A stretch of DNA of 42,629 nt from contig DASWRT010000481.1 in the NCBI GenBank assembly GCA_036403035.1, positions 1-42,629 of the forward strand, read 5' to 3'. The notes beneath the pieces are model-generated. The model made no database searches and was not told the DNA's origin. It saw nothing but the letters and a program-made list of their open reading frames with translations. Below, one piece after another: positions 33,556-42,534 of the stretch. The DNA is from DASWRT01 sp036403035 (GTDB lineage: Bacteria; Pseudomonadota; Alphaproteobacteria; ATCC43930; CGMCC-115725). The position numbers and the translations under genes were made by a program. Within the stretch, counting starts at the first letter, position 1. Every line of letters starts with the position of its first letter.

Positions 33556-35562
33556 ATGATGCCTCCGCGCTCGCCCGGTCATCGCCGCCGCCGCAAGCCC
33601 AGGCGACATCCTTTCGCGGCAGCGTCGGCCGCCGCGCTGGCCGGCCTCGTTCTCCTCCCCGTCGCGGCGCCCGGCGTGGCCGGGGCGCAGGAGCGGGTCG
33701 GCGTCGCGAGCGCCGTGAACCCCAACGCAACCGGCGAACCGCCGGACCAGGCGGTGCGCACGCTCGTACTCGGCAACGAGATCGTGTTCAACGAGACGAT
33801 CCGCACCCAGACGGACGGACAGACGCAAATCGTCTTCCTCGACCGCTCGTCGCTCAGCGTCGGGCCGGCGAGCGAGGTGGTGATCGACAAATTCGTCTAC
33901 GATAGGGGCGCCGGCACCGGTCAGCTCGTCGCGAGCGTCGGCAAGGGCCTGTTCCGCTATGTCGGCGGCGTGCTCAGCAAGAACCCGGACGCCGTGACGA
34001 TCCGGACTCCGACCGCGACGATCGGCGTCCGCGGCGGCGTCGCGCTGATCAGCGTCGACGGCGATGGCCGCACCGCGGTGACCTTCGTATACGGCAAGGA
34101 GGTCGCGGTGACGGCGAACGCCGCCGGCGGCGCGGGCAGGAGCGGCGGCGGCACCGTGCGGCTCGTCCGTCCCGGCTACTCGACGACGGTCGCCGCGATC
34201 ACCGCCGGCGCCGCCGCCGCCGCCGCCGCGCCGCCATCGGCTCCCGTGCAGGTGCCGAGCACGGCCCTGGCGGCGCTGACCGCCCAGCTCGACGGGCGCG
34301 CGGGCGGCGACGGCGGCGCGGCGGAGGTGCCTTCGCCGGTGCTGGTCCAGCAGAGCGGATATGCCCAAGCCAACTCCGCGGACCCGGCGCGCGCCGCCGC
34401 CGACGCGCAGAGCAACGGCACGCCCTCGTCCGCACAGGCTGCGGCGCCGCCGCCGACCGATCCGGCATCGCCGCCGCAGTTGCAGCAGGCGCAGACCGTG
34501 CTCCAGCAGGGCGGCGGCGCGTCGCCCGAGCAGATCGCCTTCCTCACCGAGTTCATCCGCCGGGAAGCCGCGGAAAACACCGACTACATGCTGGCGCCGG
34601 ACTTCACCAAGCAGCTTCTCGTGGATCTGGCGACGACGACGGACCTCCGGGCGCTGCTGCCGTCCGGCCCGCTCTCGGCCGACCTCGCCCTGCCGCTGAC
34701 CGGCGTCGCGAGCTACAGCGGGTCGCTCGTCGCCGAGGTCTCCGACGGCGGCGCCCGCTCGGTGACCCGCGGCACCTTCTCCGGCCAGTACGATTTCGCC
34801 CGAGGCCAGCCCGCCTATCTTGTCCTGACCAATATCGGCGGCCGGACCTTCAGCACCTCGCCGGCATTCGTGCCGCATAGCGGCGACGGCGGCCAAAGCT
34901 ATGTGTTCCTGAACGGCGACGTCGGCACCGGCATCGGCGGACCGGTGTTCGGCAAGTTCTACGACGGGCCGGGCGGGAAGCCCGGCGGGCAGGTGCTCGG
35001 CAACTTCCTGATCTCCAGCCAGCAGCCCGGCGGCAGCTTCTACGCGAGCGGATTCTTCGGCGGAACGCAAGACGGCTACTCCGACCCGTTCGCCCCGCTG
35101 ACGGCGTTCCTGCTCCAGGATTCTCACATCACCATGGTCCTTCCTGCCGGCACACCTACCCCGGAGGTCACCGTGCCGACCACGGGGCAGGTCACCTTCA
35201 CCGGTACCGTGGTGGCGGCGGTCGACACCGGCGGCGGCGCGACGAGTCAGGTGGCTACGTACAGCGGCCCATGGGACTTCGGGACGCGGCGCGGAACGAT
35301 CGTGATCGGCAGTCTCGGCGGCACGAGCTTCAGCGGCTCCATCTCGGCCGCCCAAACGACGGGCGGCGCGACGTTGGCGGGAGCGTTCAGCGGAACGCTG
35401 TCGGGTGGCCCGCTCGGCTCCGGCGGCGTCCCGACGATCCGCGGCAACGTCCAGGGACAGTTCTACGACTCTGCCGGCGTGCCCGCGAAGCAGCAGGCCG
35501 GCTCGTTCGCTCTGGAGGGCCCCGGCTACATGGCGATCGGGCGGCTCCTCGGCACCCGGTAG
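33556..35562 (+). CDS. Secreted FecR-domain protein with two TbpB-like barrel repeats
   Basis: The 668-residue protein has a cleavable signal peptide without a lipobox, a FecR domain (about residues 65-165, with V-F-L-D-R-S-S-L-S-V-G-P and I-R-T-P-T-A-T-I-G-V-R-G-G), an Ala/Pro/Gln-rich linker, and two similar C-terminal halves (about residues 375-520 and 535-668). Each half begins with T-G-x-x-x-x-x-G and contains a G-K/Q-F-Y-D motif, as in the transferrin-binding-protein-like barrel family. The FecR part here is extracytoplasmic, unlike the sigma regulators of that name. The upstream neighbour is Slam-like, so this is the probable secreted cargo. Confidence 0.75.
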   Translation: MMPPRSPGHRRRRKPRRHPFAAASAAALAGLVLLPVAAPGVAGAQERVGVASAVNPNATGEPPDQAVRTLVLGNEIVFNETIRTQTDGQTQIVFLDRSSLSVGPASEVVIDKFVYDRGAGTGQLVASVGKGLFRYVGGVLSKNPDAVTIRTPTATIGVRGGVALISVDGDGRTAVTFVYGKEVAVTANAAGGAGRSGGGTVRLVRPGYSTTVAAITAGAAAAAAAPPSAPVQVPSTALAALTAQLDGRAGGDGGAAEVPSPVLVQQSGYAQANSADPARAAADAQSNGTPSSAQAAAPPPTDPASPPQLQQAQTVLQQGGGASPEQIAFLTEFIRREAAENTDYMLAPDFTKQLLVDLATTTDLRALLPSGPLSADLALPLTGVASYSGSLVAEVSDGGARSVTRGTFSGQYDFARGQPAYLVLTNIGGRTFSTSPAFVPHSGDGGQSYVFLNGDVGTGIGGPVFGKFYDGPGGKPGGQVLGNFLISSQQPGGSFYASGFFGGTQDGYSDPFAPLTAFLLQDSHITMVLPAGTPTPEVTVPTTGQVTFTGTVVAAVDTGGGATSQVATYSGPWDFGTRRGTIVIGSLGGTSFSGSISAAQTTGGATLAGAFSGTLSGGPLGSGGVPTIRGNVQGQFYDSAGVPAKQQAGSFALEGPGYMAIGRLLGTR

Positions 35563-35645
35563 CAACGCCCGGTCGTCCAATAGTTCGGCGCGGCGCGGCG
35601 GCCGGCCTTGCAGCGCCGCCCAGCGTCTGCGAGGCTGCCGCCGCC

Positions 35646-36824
35646 ATGGAGCTCCATCCGATCACGCCGCCGAACGACCGCAACCGGCCGCCGACCGGCG
35701 GCGCCGGCAACGGAGACCGCCGCCCCGCCGCGCATCGCTTCCCGCGGAGCGCCCGCGTCGCCACGGCGGCGATCCTGCTGCTCGGCCTGTGGATCCTGCA
35801 CGATTTCCTGCCGGCGCTCGCCTGGGCGGCGGTGTTCGCGATCGCGACATGGCCGCTCTACCAGCGGTTCGAACGGGCTATGCCGCCGCGCGGACGGCAC
35901 GGTCCGCTCGCGGCGCCGCTCGTGCTGACGCTGCTGATCGGGCTGATCTTCGCCGTGCCGCTGACGCTCGCCGCCGTCGAGGCCGGGCGCGAGGCGCATA
36001 CCGTCGTGCATTACGTCGCCGAGGCGCAGCGCAACGGAATCCCGGCGCCGGACTGGGTGAGCGGCGTTCCGATCGTCGGGCAGCGGGCGGCGGAGTGGTG
36101 GAATGACAACCTCGGCGATCCCGATTCGGTGGCCGAGCTGATCGGCCGCGCCGACCGCTCGGCGCTCATGCATTGGACGCGGACCTTCGGCGTGCAGCTC
36201 GTGCATCGCCTGACGCTGTTCCTGTTCACGCTGCTGACGCTGTTCTTCCTGTACCGCGACGGCGCCGCCTTCGGCCGCCGGGTGATGGGATTGATCAACC
36301 GCGCGATGGGCAGCCAGGGCGAGCGGCTGGCGGCCCATGTGATCGCCGCCGTGCACGGCACGGTGAACGGGCTCGTCCTGGTCGGACTCGGCGAAGGCGC
36401 GCTGATGGGGATCGCCTACGTGATCGCCGGCGTGCCGCACCCGGTCCTGTTCGGCGCGCTCACCGCGGTGCTGGCGATCGTCCCGTTCGGAGCGCCGGTC
36501 ATGTTCGGCGCGGCGGCGCTGTCGCTGATCATGAACGGGGACGCGCTCGCCGCCGCGATCGTCCTCGGCCTCGGACTGGCGATGGTGTTCGTCGCCGACC
36601 ACTTCATCCGGCCGGCGCTGATCGGCGGCGCGGTGCGCCTGCCGTTCCTGTGGGTCCTGCTCGGCATCCTCGGCGGGCTGGAGACGTTCGGACTGCTCGG
36701 CCTGTTCCTCGGGCCGGCGGTGATGGCGGCGCTGATCTCCCTGTGGCGCGACTGGACCGATCCGCCGCCGCCGCTCGTCCCGTCCGCAACGGCCGGGAAG
36801 AGTATCGACGCGGCACAACGGTAA
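35646..36824 (+). CDS. AI-2E family transporter (permease)
   Basis: The 392-residue protein has the AI-2E/PerM layout: paired N-terminal helices (L-P-A-L-A-W-A-A-V-F), a central soluble segment and a C-terminal set of helices with G-V-P-H-P-V-L-F-G-A, A-I-V-P-F-G-A-P and D-H-F-I-R-P-A-L-I. The substrate is unknown; AI-2 export is established for only a few members, others are sodium or small-molecule exporters. The ATG at 35646 has no strong ribosome site and the frame is open upstream. Confidence 0.85.
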   Translation: MELHPITPPNDRNRPPTGGAGNGDRRPAAHRFPRSARVATAAILLLGLWILHDFLPALAWAAVFAIATWPLYQRFERAMPPRGRHGPLAAPLVLTLLIGLIFAVPLTLAAVEAGREAHTVVHYVAEAQRNGIPAPDWVSGVPIVGQRAAEWWNDNLGDPDSVAELIGRADRSALMHWTRTFGVQLVHRLTLFLFTLLTLFFLYRDGAAFGRRVMGLINRAMGSQGERLAAHVIAAVHGTVNGLVLVGLGEGALMGIAYVIAGVPHPVLFGALTAVLAIVPFGAPVMFGAAALSLIMNGDALAAAIVLGLGLAMVFVADHFIRPALIGGAVRLPFLWVLLGILGGLETFGLLGLFLGPAVMAALISLWRDWTDPPPPLVPSATAGKSIDAAQR

Positions 36825-37030
36825 GGCGAGGGCGCAACGAAAAATCAACCCCTTGACCGTACCGTCGCGGCGTTCCGGGTGCGTGAACACCTCGCGTTGC
36901 GCCTGTGGCCATCCTAGTCCGCGGCGCGCCGCGGCCGGGCGAATACGCGCACATACCTTGCCGCTGCGAAGCCCTGTCACTATGGTTGCGCGCGGCACCG
37001 TTTCCTTCCGCCCCAGCGAGTGTCCGACGA

Positions 37031-37843
37031 ATGCGCCGTTCCTTCAATCGCTCCTTCCGCCCCGTCTGCCGTCTCGCCGGGCCCGTGCTGGCTGCCGCGA
37101 TCCTTCTCGCCGGCTGCGCCGGCACGCCGAAGACGGCGGAGGACGCCGACGATCCCTACGCCCCGAACGACCCGATCGAGAACGTCAACCGGCAGATCTT
37201 CGAGTTCAATCTCGCGCTCGACCGTTACGTGCTGAAGCCGACGGCGCAGGCCTACCGGTGGGCGCTGCCTGAGTTCGCACGGAACGGCGTGCGCAACTTC
37301 CTCTACAATCTCTCCTCGCCGCTGATCCTCGCGAACGACGCGCTGCAGGCGAACGGCGAGCGCGCCGGCACGACGTTCGCCCGGTTCTGGATCAACTCGA
37401 TCCTCGGCTTCGGCGGCGTCCAGGACGTCGCCACCGGCCTCGGCATCCAGTACCACGACGAGGATTTCGGACAGACCCTCGCGGTCTGGGGCGCGCCCGA
37501 AGGACCTTACCTGATGCTCCCGGTGTTCGGTCCCTCGAACCCGCGCGACGCGGCCGGCCTCGGCGCCACGTTCGTCTCCGACCCCTTCACTCTCGGGATG
37601 GATGCCGCAGGACTCGACTACATACCCTACATTCGGTCCGTGACCTCGGCGGTGGATACGCGCTCGCGCAACATCGAGCTGTTCGACCAGATCGAGCGGA
37701 CCTCGCTCGACTACTACGCCACGGTCCGCAGCCTCTACCGCCAGCGGCGCGCCGCCGAGATCCGCAACGACGACGCGGCGGCGGCCGGCGCCGGTGCGCC
37801 GGCGCTAACGCCGACGCCCGCCACGCCCCAGCGCACGCCCTGA
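37031..37843 (+). CDS. mlaA: MlaA outer-membrane phospholipid-transport lipoprotein
   Basis: MlaA removes phospholipid from the outer leaflet of the outer membrane. The 270-residue protein has a lipoprotein signal (L-L-A-G-C, C29), the family start D-P-Y-A-P-N-D-P-I-E-N-V-N-R, R-N-G-V-R-N-F-L-Y-N-L-S-S-P and G-P-Y-L-M-L-P-V-F-G-P. A long Ala/Thr/Pro tail ends the protein. The next gene is mlaC, so the two shuttle lipid between the membranes; the mlaFEDB transporter is not in the window. Confidence 0.92.
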   Translation: MRRSFNRSFRPVCRLAGPVLAAAILLAGCAGTPKTAEDADDPYAPNDPIENVNRQIFEFNLALDRYVLKPTAQAYRWALPEFARNGVRNFLYNLSSPLILANDALQANGERAGTTFARFWINSILGFGGVQDVATGLGIQYHDEDFGQTLAVWGAPEGPYLMLPVFGPSNPRDAAGLGATFVSDPFTLGMDAAGLDYIPYIRSVTSAVDTRSRNIELFDQIERTSLDYYATVRSLYRQRRAAEIRNDDAAAAGAGAPALTPTPATPQRTP

Positions 37844-37874
37844 TCTTCGAGTCATCCATTTGCCGGAAGCCGAC

Positions 37875-38489
37875 ATGCCGATGCAGATCCGCCCTTTCCT
37901 CCTAGCCCTCGGGTTCGCCGTCGCCATCGTGACCGCCGCCCTGCCCTCCGGGGCCGGCGCGGTGCCGTCGAACCCGGAGTCCCTGATCAACGATCTCGGC
38001 AGCAAGACGATCTCGCTGCTCCAGCAGAAGCAACTGCCGGAAGCGGATCGCGAGAAGCAGTTCCGCTCGCTGCTGCACGACGGCTTCGACATGGGGCAGA
38101 TGTCGCGCTTCGTGCTCGGTCCGTACTGGCGGACCGCCAGCGACCAGCAGCGCCAGGAATTCGTCAAGCTGTTCGAGGACTATATCGTCACCGCCTATAG
38201 CGGCCGGTTCAGCCAGTACAGCGGCGAGCAGTTCAAGGTGGTCGGGTCGCGTCCGGAGGGCGACGGCGCCCTCGTCAACAGCCAGATCCTGCGCGCCAAC
38301 GGCGGCCCGCCGATCAAGGTGGACTGGCGCGTCGGCAAGGAAGGCGCCGATTTCAAGATCGACGACGTCGTCGTCGAGGGCGTCAGCCTGCTGGTGACGC
38401 AGCGCCAGGAGTTCGCCTCGGTGATCCAGCGCAACGGCGGACAGCTTGACGCGTTGCTGAAGCTCATGCGCGAGAAGACGCAGCGCTGA
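37875..38489 (+). CDS. mlaC: MlaC periplasmic phospholipid-binding protein
   Basis: MlaC carries phospholipid between MlaA and the inner-membrane transporter. The 204-residue protein has a signal peptide (ending S-G-A-G-A), and the family segment F-D-M-G-Q-M-S-R-F-V-L-G-P-Y-W, which includes the hydrophobic pocket region, plus the C-terminal G-V-S-L-L-V-T-Q-R-Q-E-F. The ATG at 37875 follows GGAAG; another ATG at 37881 is possible. It lies 31 bases after mlaA and is followed by a strong terminator. Confidence 0.92.
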   Translation: MPMQIRPFLLALGFAVAIVTAALPSGAGAVPSNPESLINDLGSKTISLLQQKQLPEADREKQFRSLLHDGFDMGQMSRFVLGPYWRTASDQQRQEFVKLFEDYIVTAYSGRFSQYSGEQFKVVGSRPEGDGALVNSQILRANGGPPIKVDWRVGKEGADFKIDDVVVEGVSLLVTQRQEFASVIQRNGGQLDALLKLMREKTQR

Positions 38490-38539
38490 TCCGACTCCGA
38501 AACGGCCCGGCGACCTGACTGCCGGGCAGGCCGAAATCG

Positions 38540-38585
38540 AAGGGCGGCACGGCAGATCCAGCGCCGTGCCGCCCTTCCTATTTTT
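38540..38585 (+). terminator. Terminator of the mlaA-mlaC unit
   Basis: A perfect 14-bp stem (38540-38553 with 38563-38576) with a 9-base loop is followed by CCTATTTTT. A smaller 7-bp hairpin (38505-38511 with 38521-38527) precedes it. It lies 50 bases after mlaC and may also serve the convergent ettA. Confidence 0.9.
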
Positions 38586-38607
38586 GCGGAATTCCGGCCG
38601 CCGGTGG

Positions 38608-40290
38608 TCAGGCGCGGGTCAGCGGCTTGTAGTGGATGCGGTGCGGCTGGTCGGCGTCGGCGCCGAGGCGCCGCTTCCGGTCCGCCTCGTACTCCGCGTA
38701 GTTGCCCTCGAACCAGACGACCTGGCTCTCGCCCTCGAAGGCGAGGATGTGGGTCGCGATCCGGTCGAGGAACCAGCGGTCGTGGCTGATCACCGCCGCG
38801 CAGCCCGGAAAATCGAGCAGCGCGTCTTCGAGCGCGCGCAACGTGTCGACGTCGAGATCGTTGGTCGGCTCGTCGAGCAGGATCAGGTTGGCGCTCTGCT
38901 TCAGCATCTTGGCGAGGTGCACGCGGTTGCGCTCGCCACCGGAGAGCTGGCCGACCTTCTTCTGCTGGTCGGCGCCGCGGAAGTTGAACAGCGCGCAATA
39001 GGCGCGGCTCGGCATCTTGCGGCGGCCGAGGTCGATCTCGTCCTGCCCGCCCGAGATCTCTTCCCACACCGTCTTGTTCGGCGCCAGGGCGTCGCGCGAC
39101 TGGTCGACGTAGCCGAGCGTCACCGTCTCGCCGACGCGGAAGCTGCCGCCGTCCGGCGCATCCTGTCCAGTGACCATGCGGAACAGCGTCGTCTTGCCGG
39201 CGCCGTTCGGCCCGATGATGCCGACGATGCCGCCGGGCGGCAGGCGGAACGATAGATCCTCCATCAGGAGCCGATCGCCGAAGCCTTTCGAGACGTGCTC
39301 GGCCTCGATCACGAGGTCGCCGAGGCGCGGCCCCGGCGGCAGCACGATCTGCGCGGTCTCGGGCGCCTTCTCGCGGCTCTGCGCGACCAGCATGTCGTAT
39401 GCCTGGAGGCGCGCCTTGCTCTTCGCCTGCCGGGCGCGCGGGCTCTGCCGCACCCATTCCAGCTCGCGCTCCAGCGTGCGCTGGCGCGCCGCCTCCTGCT
39501 TGCCCTCCTGCTCCAGCCGCTTCTGCTTCTGCTCCAGCCAGCCGGAGTAGTTGCCTTCGTACGGGACGCCGCGGCCGCGATCGATCTCCAGGATCCAGCC
39601 GGCGACTTCGTCGAGGAAATAGCGGTCGTGCGTCACGGTGACGACCGTGCCGGGATACTCGGCGAGGAAGCGCTGCAGCCACGCGACGGACTCGGCGTCG
39701 AGATGGTTGGTCGGCTCGTCGAGCAGCAGCAGATCGGGCTTCTGCAGCAGCAGCCGGCAGAGCGCGACGCGGCGGCGCTCGCCGCCGGAGAGCGTCGACA
39801 CGTCGGCATCGCCCGGCGGGCAGCGCAGCGCGTCCATCGCGATCTCGACGGTGCGCTCCAGCTCCCAGCCGTTCACCGCATCGATCTTTTCCTGCAATTC
39901 GCCCTGCTCGGCGATGAGGTCGTTCATCTCGTCGTCGCTGAGCTCCTCGGTGAAACGGGCGCTCACCGCCTCGAACCGCTCCATCAGCGCCTTGGTCGCG
40001 GCCATCCCCTCCATCACGTTGCCGGCCACGTCCTTGGCCGGATCGAGTTGCGGCTCCTGCGACAGGTAGCCGACCGTGGCGCCTTCGGCGGCCCATGCCT
40101 CGCCGACGAAATCCTTGTCGATGCCCGCCATGATGCGCAGCAAGGTGGACTTACCCGCGCCGTTCATGCCGAGGACGCCGATCTTCGCGCCGGGAAGGAA
40201 CGAGAGCCAGATGTCCTTCAGGACCTCGCGGCCACCGGGATAGGTCTTGCCCATACCCTTCATGACGTAGATGTACTGATAGGCGGCCAT
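38608..40290 (-). CDS. ettA: Energy-dependent translational throttle protein EttA
   Basis: EttA is an ABC-F protein that binds the ribosome E-site and gates early elongation according to ATP/ADP ratio. The 560-residue product has two ABC domains: Walker A G-M-N-G-A-G-K-S-T (residues 41-49) and G-P-N-G-A-G-K-T-T (about 353-361), signatures L-S-G-G-E-R-R-R and L-S-G-G-E-R-N-R, and D-E-P-T-N-H-L-D and D-E-P-T-N-D-L-D, with the EttA arm insertion after the first Walker B. There are no membrane segments. The ATG at 40290 follows GGAAG. Confidence 0.95.
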   Translation of the reverse strand: MAAYQYIYVMKGMGKTYPGGREVLKDIWLSFLPGAKIGVLGMNGAGKSTLLRIMAGIDKDFVGEAWAAEGATVGYLSQEPQLDPAKDVAGNVMEGMAATKALMERFEAVSARFTEELSDDEMNDLIAEQGELQEKIDAVNGWELERTVEIAMDALRCPPGDADVSTLSGGERRRVALCRLLLQKPDLLLLDEPTNHLDAESVAWLQRFLAEYPGTVVTVTHDRYFLDEVAGWILEIDRGRGVPYEGNYSGWLEQKQKRLEQEGKQEAARQRTLERELEWVRQSPRARQAKSKARLQAYDMLVAQSREKAPETAQIVLPPGPRLGDLVIEAEHVSKGFGDRLLMEDLSFRLPPGGIVGIIGPNGAGKTTLFRMVTGQDAPDGGSFRVGETVTLGYVDQSRDALAPNKTVWEEISGGQDEIDLGRRKMPSRAYCALFNFRGADQQKKVGQLSGGERNRVHLAKMLKQSANLILLDEPTNDLDVDTLRALEDALLDFPGCAAVISHDRWFLDRIATHILAFEGESQVVWFEGNYAEYEADRKRRLGADADQPHRIHYKPLTRA

Positions 40291-40697
40291 ACCAGGGCTT
40301 CCGATTCTGACGGGGGGAGAAGAAGGTGCGCCGGCCGGCTGCACGCCCGGCGGCGCCGACGTTGTAGCCAAGGCGCGCCGCAGCCGCAACCCGCGCCCGG
40401 TTTTCCACCTTAGCGTTCCAGAATCGAATAGAGGACTCGACCTGAGGTAGCAGCCTCGTCGTTGTATCCGAGACGTTGCAATGTTATGAAATTGACTCGA
40501 CGGACGATGTATCCGGGGAAGGAATGGCCGCCTGTCCGACGGTCGAAGCAGCCCGGTCGGTCAGCCGCATAGCGTATCGATAACGCGATGGGAGGGAGCG
40601 CCTATGTCGAGGATGCCTGCAAACGGCGTGCTGCAGCACGCCGGACCGGCCGGTTCCAAGGGCGTCCCCTGCGCCTCAACAAGGGGAGCCTAGATAG
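40291..40697. other. Divergent intergenic region with a possible 29-codon leader frame
   Basis: The 407-base gap between ettA and the MFS gene holds no clear gene. On the plus strand a 29-codon frame at 40604-40693 begins with an ATG preceded by GGGAGGGAGCGCC and ends in TAG 4 bases before the MFS ATG; it could be a leader peptide. No convincing sigma-70 boxes stand out. Confidence 0.35.
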
Positions 40698-42362
40698 ATG
40701 ACAACTGTAACGGACACCTACGGAAGACCCGGTCGCGCGGTGCTCACCAAAGCGGAGGAGCGCCGGGTCATCTTCGCCTCTTCGCTCGGTACGGTCTTCG
40801 AGTGGTACGATTTCTACCTGTACGGCTCGCTTGCCGGGTCGATCAGCAAGGCATTCTTTTCCGGCGTGAATCCGACAGCCGGCTTCATCTTCGCGCTGCT
40901 CGCCTTTGCCGCCGGCTTCGCCGTCCGCCCGTTCGGCGCGCTGGTGTTCGGTCGCCTCGGCGACATCGTCGGCCGTAAATACACCTTCCTCATCACGATC
41001 GTCATCATGGGCGCCTCCACCGCGCTGGTCGGCATCATGCCGGGCTATGCGGCGATCGGCATCTGGGCGCCGGTCGTGCTGATCGGGCTGCGCCTGCTGC
41101 AAGGTCTCGCGCTGGGCGGCGAGTACGGCGGTGCGGCCACGTACGTCGCCGAGCATGCGCCGATGGGCAAGCGCGGCCTCTACACGTCGTGGATCCAGAC
41201 GACGGCGACGCTCGGCCTGTTCCTGTCGCTGCTCATCATCCTCGGCTGCCGGCAGGCGATGGACGCCGCCGCGTTCGACGCGTGGGGTTGGCGCATCCCG
41301 TTCCTGCTCTCGATCATCCTGCTGGCCATCTCGGTCTGGATCCGGCTGAAGCTGAACGAGTCCCCGCTCTTCGCGCAGATGAAAGCCGAGGGCAAGACGT
41401 CCAAGGCGCCGCTGACCGAATCGTTCGCCCACTGGGGGAACCTCAAGATCGTCCTGCTGGCGCTGTTCGGCCTGACGGCCGGTCAGGCAGTGGTGTGGTA
41501 CACCGGCCAGTTCTACGCCCTGTTCTTCCTCACGCAGACGCTGAAGGTCGACCCGCAGACCTCCAATCTGCTGATCGCGGCGGCGCTGCTGATCGGCACG
41601 CCGTTCTTCGTCATATTCGGCGCGCTGTCCGACAGGATCGGCCGCAAGCCGATCATCCTCGGCGGGTGCCTGCTGGCGGTGCTGACGCTGTTCCCGCTGT
41701 TCAAGGCGCTGACCCACTACGCCAACCCGGCGCTCGAAGCGGCGCAGGCAACGGCCCCGGTCGTCGTCGTGGCCGACCCGGCGGAGTGCTCGTTCCAGTT
41801 CAACCCGGTCGGCACGTCGAAGTTCACGTCGTCGTGCGACATCGCCAAGAGCGCGCTGGTGAGCCGCGGCATCCCGTACTCGAACGAGGCGGCTCCGGCG
41901 GGCACGACCGCGCAGGTCAAAGTCGGCGACGCCGTGATCAACGGCTACGACGGGAAGGCCGCCGACGCGAAGGATAAGGGCTCCGCCTTCGTTAAGTCGT
42001 TGGCAGACTCGCTGAACTCGGCCGGGTATCCGACGAAGGCGGACCCGAACCGGATCAATTACGTGATGGTCACGGTGGTTCTGCTGGTGCTGGTGATCTT
42101 CGTCACGATGGTGTACGGCCCGATCGCGGCGATGCTGGTCGAGCTGTTCCCGACGCGGATCCGCTACACGTCGATGTCGCTGCCGTACCATATCGGCAAC
42201 GGCTGGTTCGGCGGCTTCCTGCCGACTACGTCCTTCGCGATCGTCGCCGCCACGGGCAACATCTATGACGGCCTGTGGTATCCGGTCGTGATCGCCGCGA
42301 TGACCTTCGTCGTCGGCCTGCTGTTCGTGCGCGAGACGAAGGACAGACCGATCGACGTCTGA
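40698..42362 (+). CDS. MFS metabolite:proton symporter (MHS type) with large periplasmic insert
   Basis: The 554-residue protein starts with the MHS hallmark F-E-W-Y-D-F-Y-L-Y-G, then R-P-F-G-A-L-V-F-G-R-L-G-D and L-G-G-E-Y-G-G-A, and about twelve membrane helices. Between helices 10 and 11 lies a soluble insertion of about 110 residues (roughly 340-450) that contains two cysteines and is not part of the usual fold. The substrate is probably an organic acid or small osmolyte. The ATG follows AAGGGGAG. A strong terminator is downstream. Confidence 0.9.
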   Translation: MTTVTDTYGRPGRAVLTKAEERRVIFASSLGTVFEWYDFYLYGSLAGSISKAFFSGVNPTAGFIFALLAFAAGFAVRPFGALVFGRLGDIVGRKYTFLITIVIMGASTALVGIMPGYAAIGIWAPVVLIGLRLLQGLALGGEYGGAATYVAEHAPMGKRGLYTSWIQTTATLGLFLSLLIILGCRQAMDAAAFDAWGWRIPFLLSIILLAISVWIRLKLNESPLFAQMKAEGKTSKAPLTESFAHWGNLKIVLLALFGLTAGQAVVWYTGQFYALFFLTQTLKVDPQTSNLLIAAALLIGTPFFVIFGALSDRIGRKPIILGGCLLAVLTLFPLFKALTHYANPALEAAQATAPVVVVADPAECSFQFNPVGTSKFTSSCDIAKSALVSRGIPYSNEAAPAGTTAQVKVGDAVINGYDGKAADAKDKGSAFVKSLADSLNSAGYPTKADPNRINYVMVTVVLLVLVIFVTMVYGPIAAMLVELFPTRIRYTSMSLPYHIGNGWFGGFLPTTSFAIVAATGNIYDGLWYPVVIAAMTFVVGLLFVRETKDRPIDV

Positions 42363-42404
42363 CGGACATAGCCTGCTAGGCCGGTAACGCCGGCCGATGT
42401 AACG

Positions 42405-42438
42405 GAAGGCCGCGTCCCCTGCCCGGGACGCGGCCTTC
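42405..42438 (+). terminator. Terminator of the MFS gene
   Basis: A perfect 14-bp GC-rich stem (42405-42418 with 42425-42438) with a 6-base loop and a T-rich tail (TTCGTTCT) lies 42 bases after the MFS stop. It faces the hrpB end from the opposite strand. Confidence 0.85.
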
Positions 42439-42534
42439 TTCGTTCTCCGCCTGACTGATTGCCCCGAGACTACCTGCGGGTGAGAAATCCGGAGGGCGGA
42501 GCCCATCCTGCGGCGGAACGCTCCGCAATAAGGC

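Noticed and set aside
33253..35580. 775-codon minus-strand frame over the FecR gene
   Set aside because: The plus-strand product has a signal peptide, FecR motifs and repeats; the minus frame is Arg/Ala/Gly-rich shadow.
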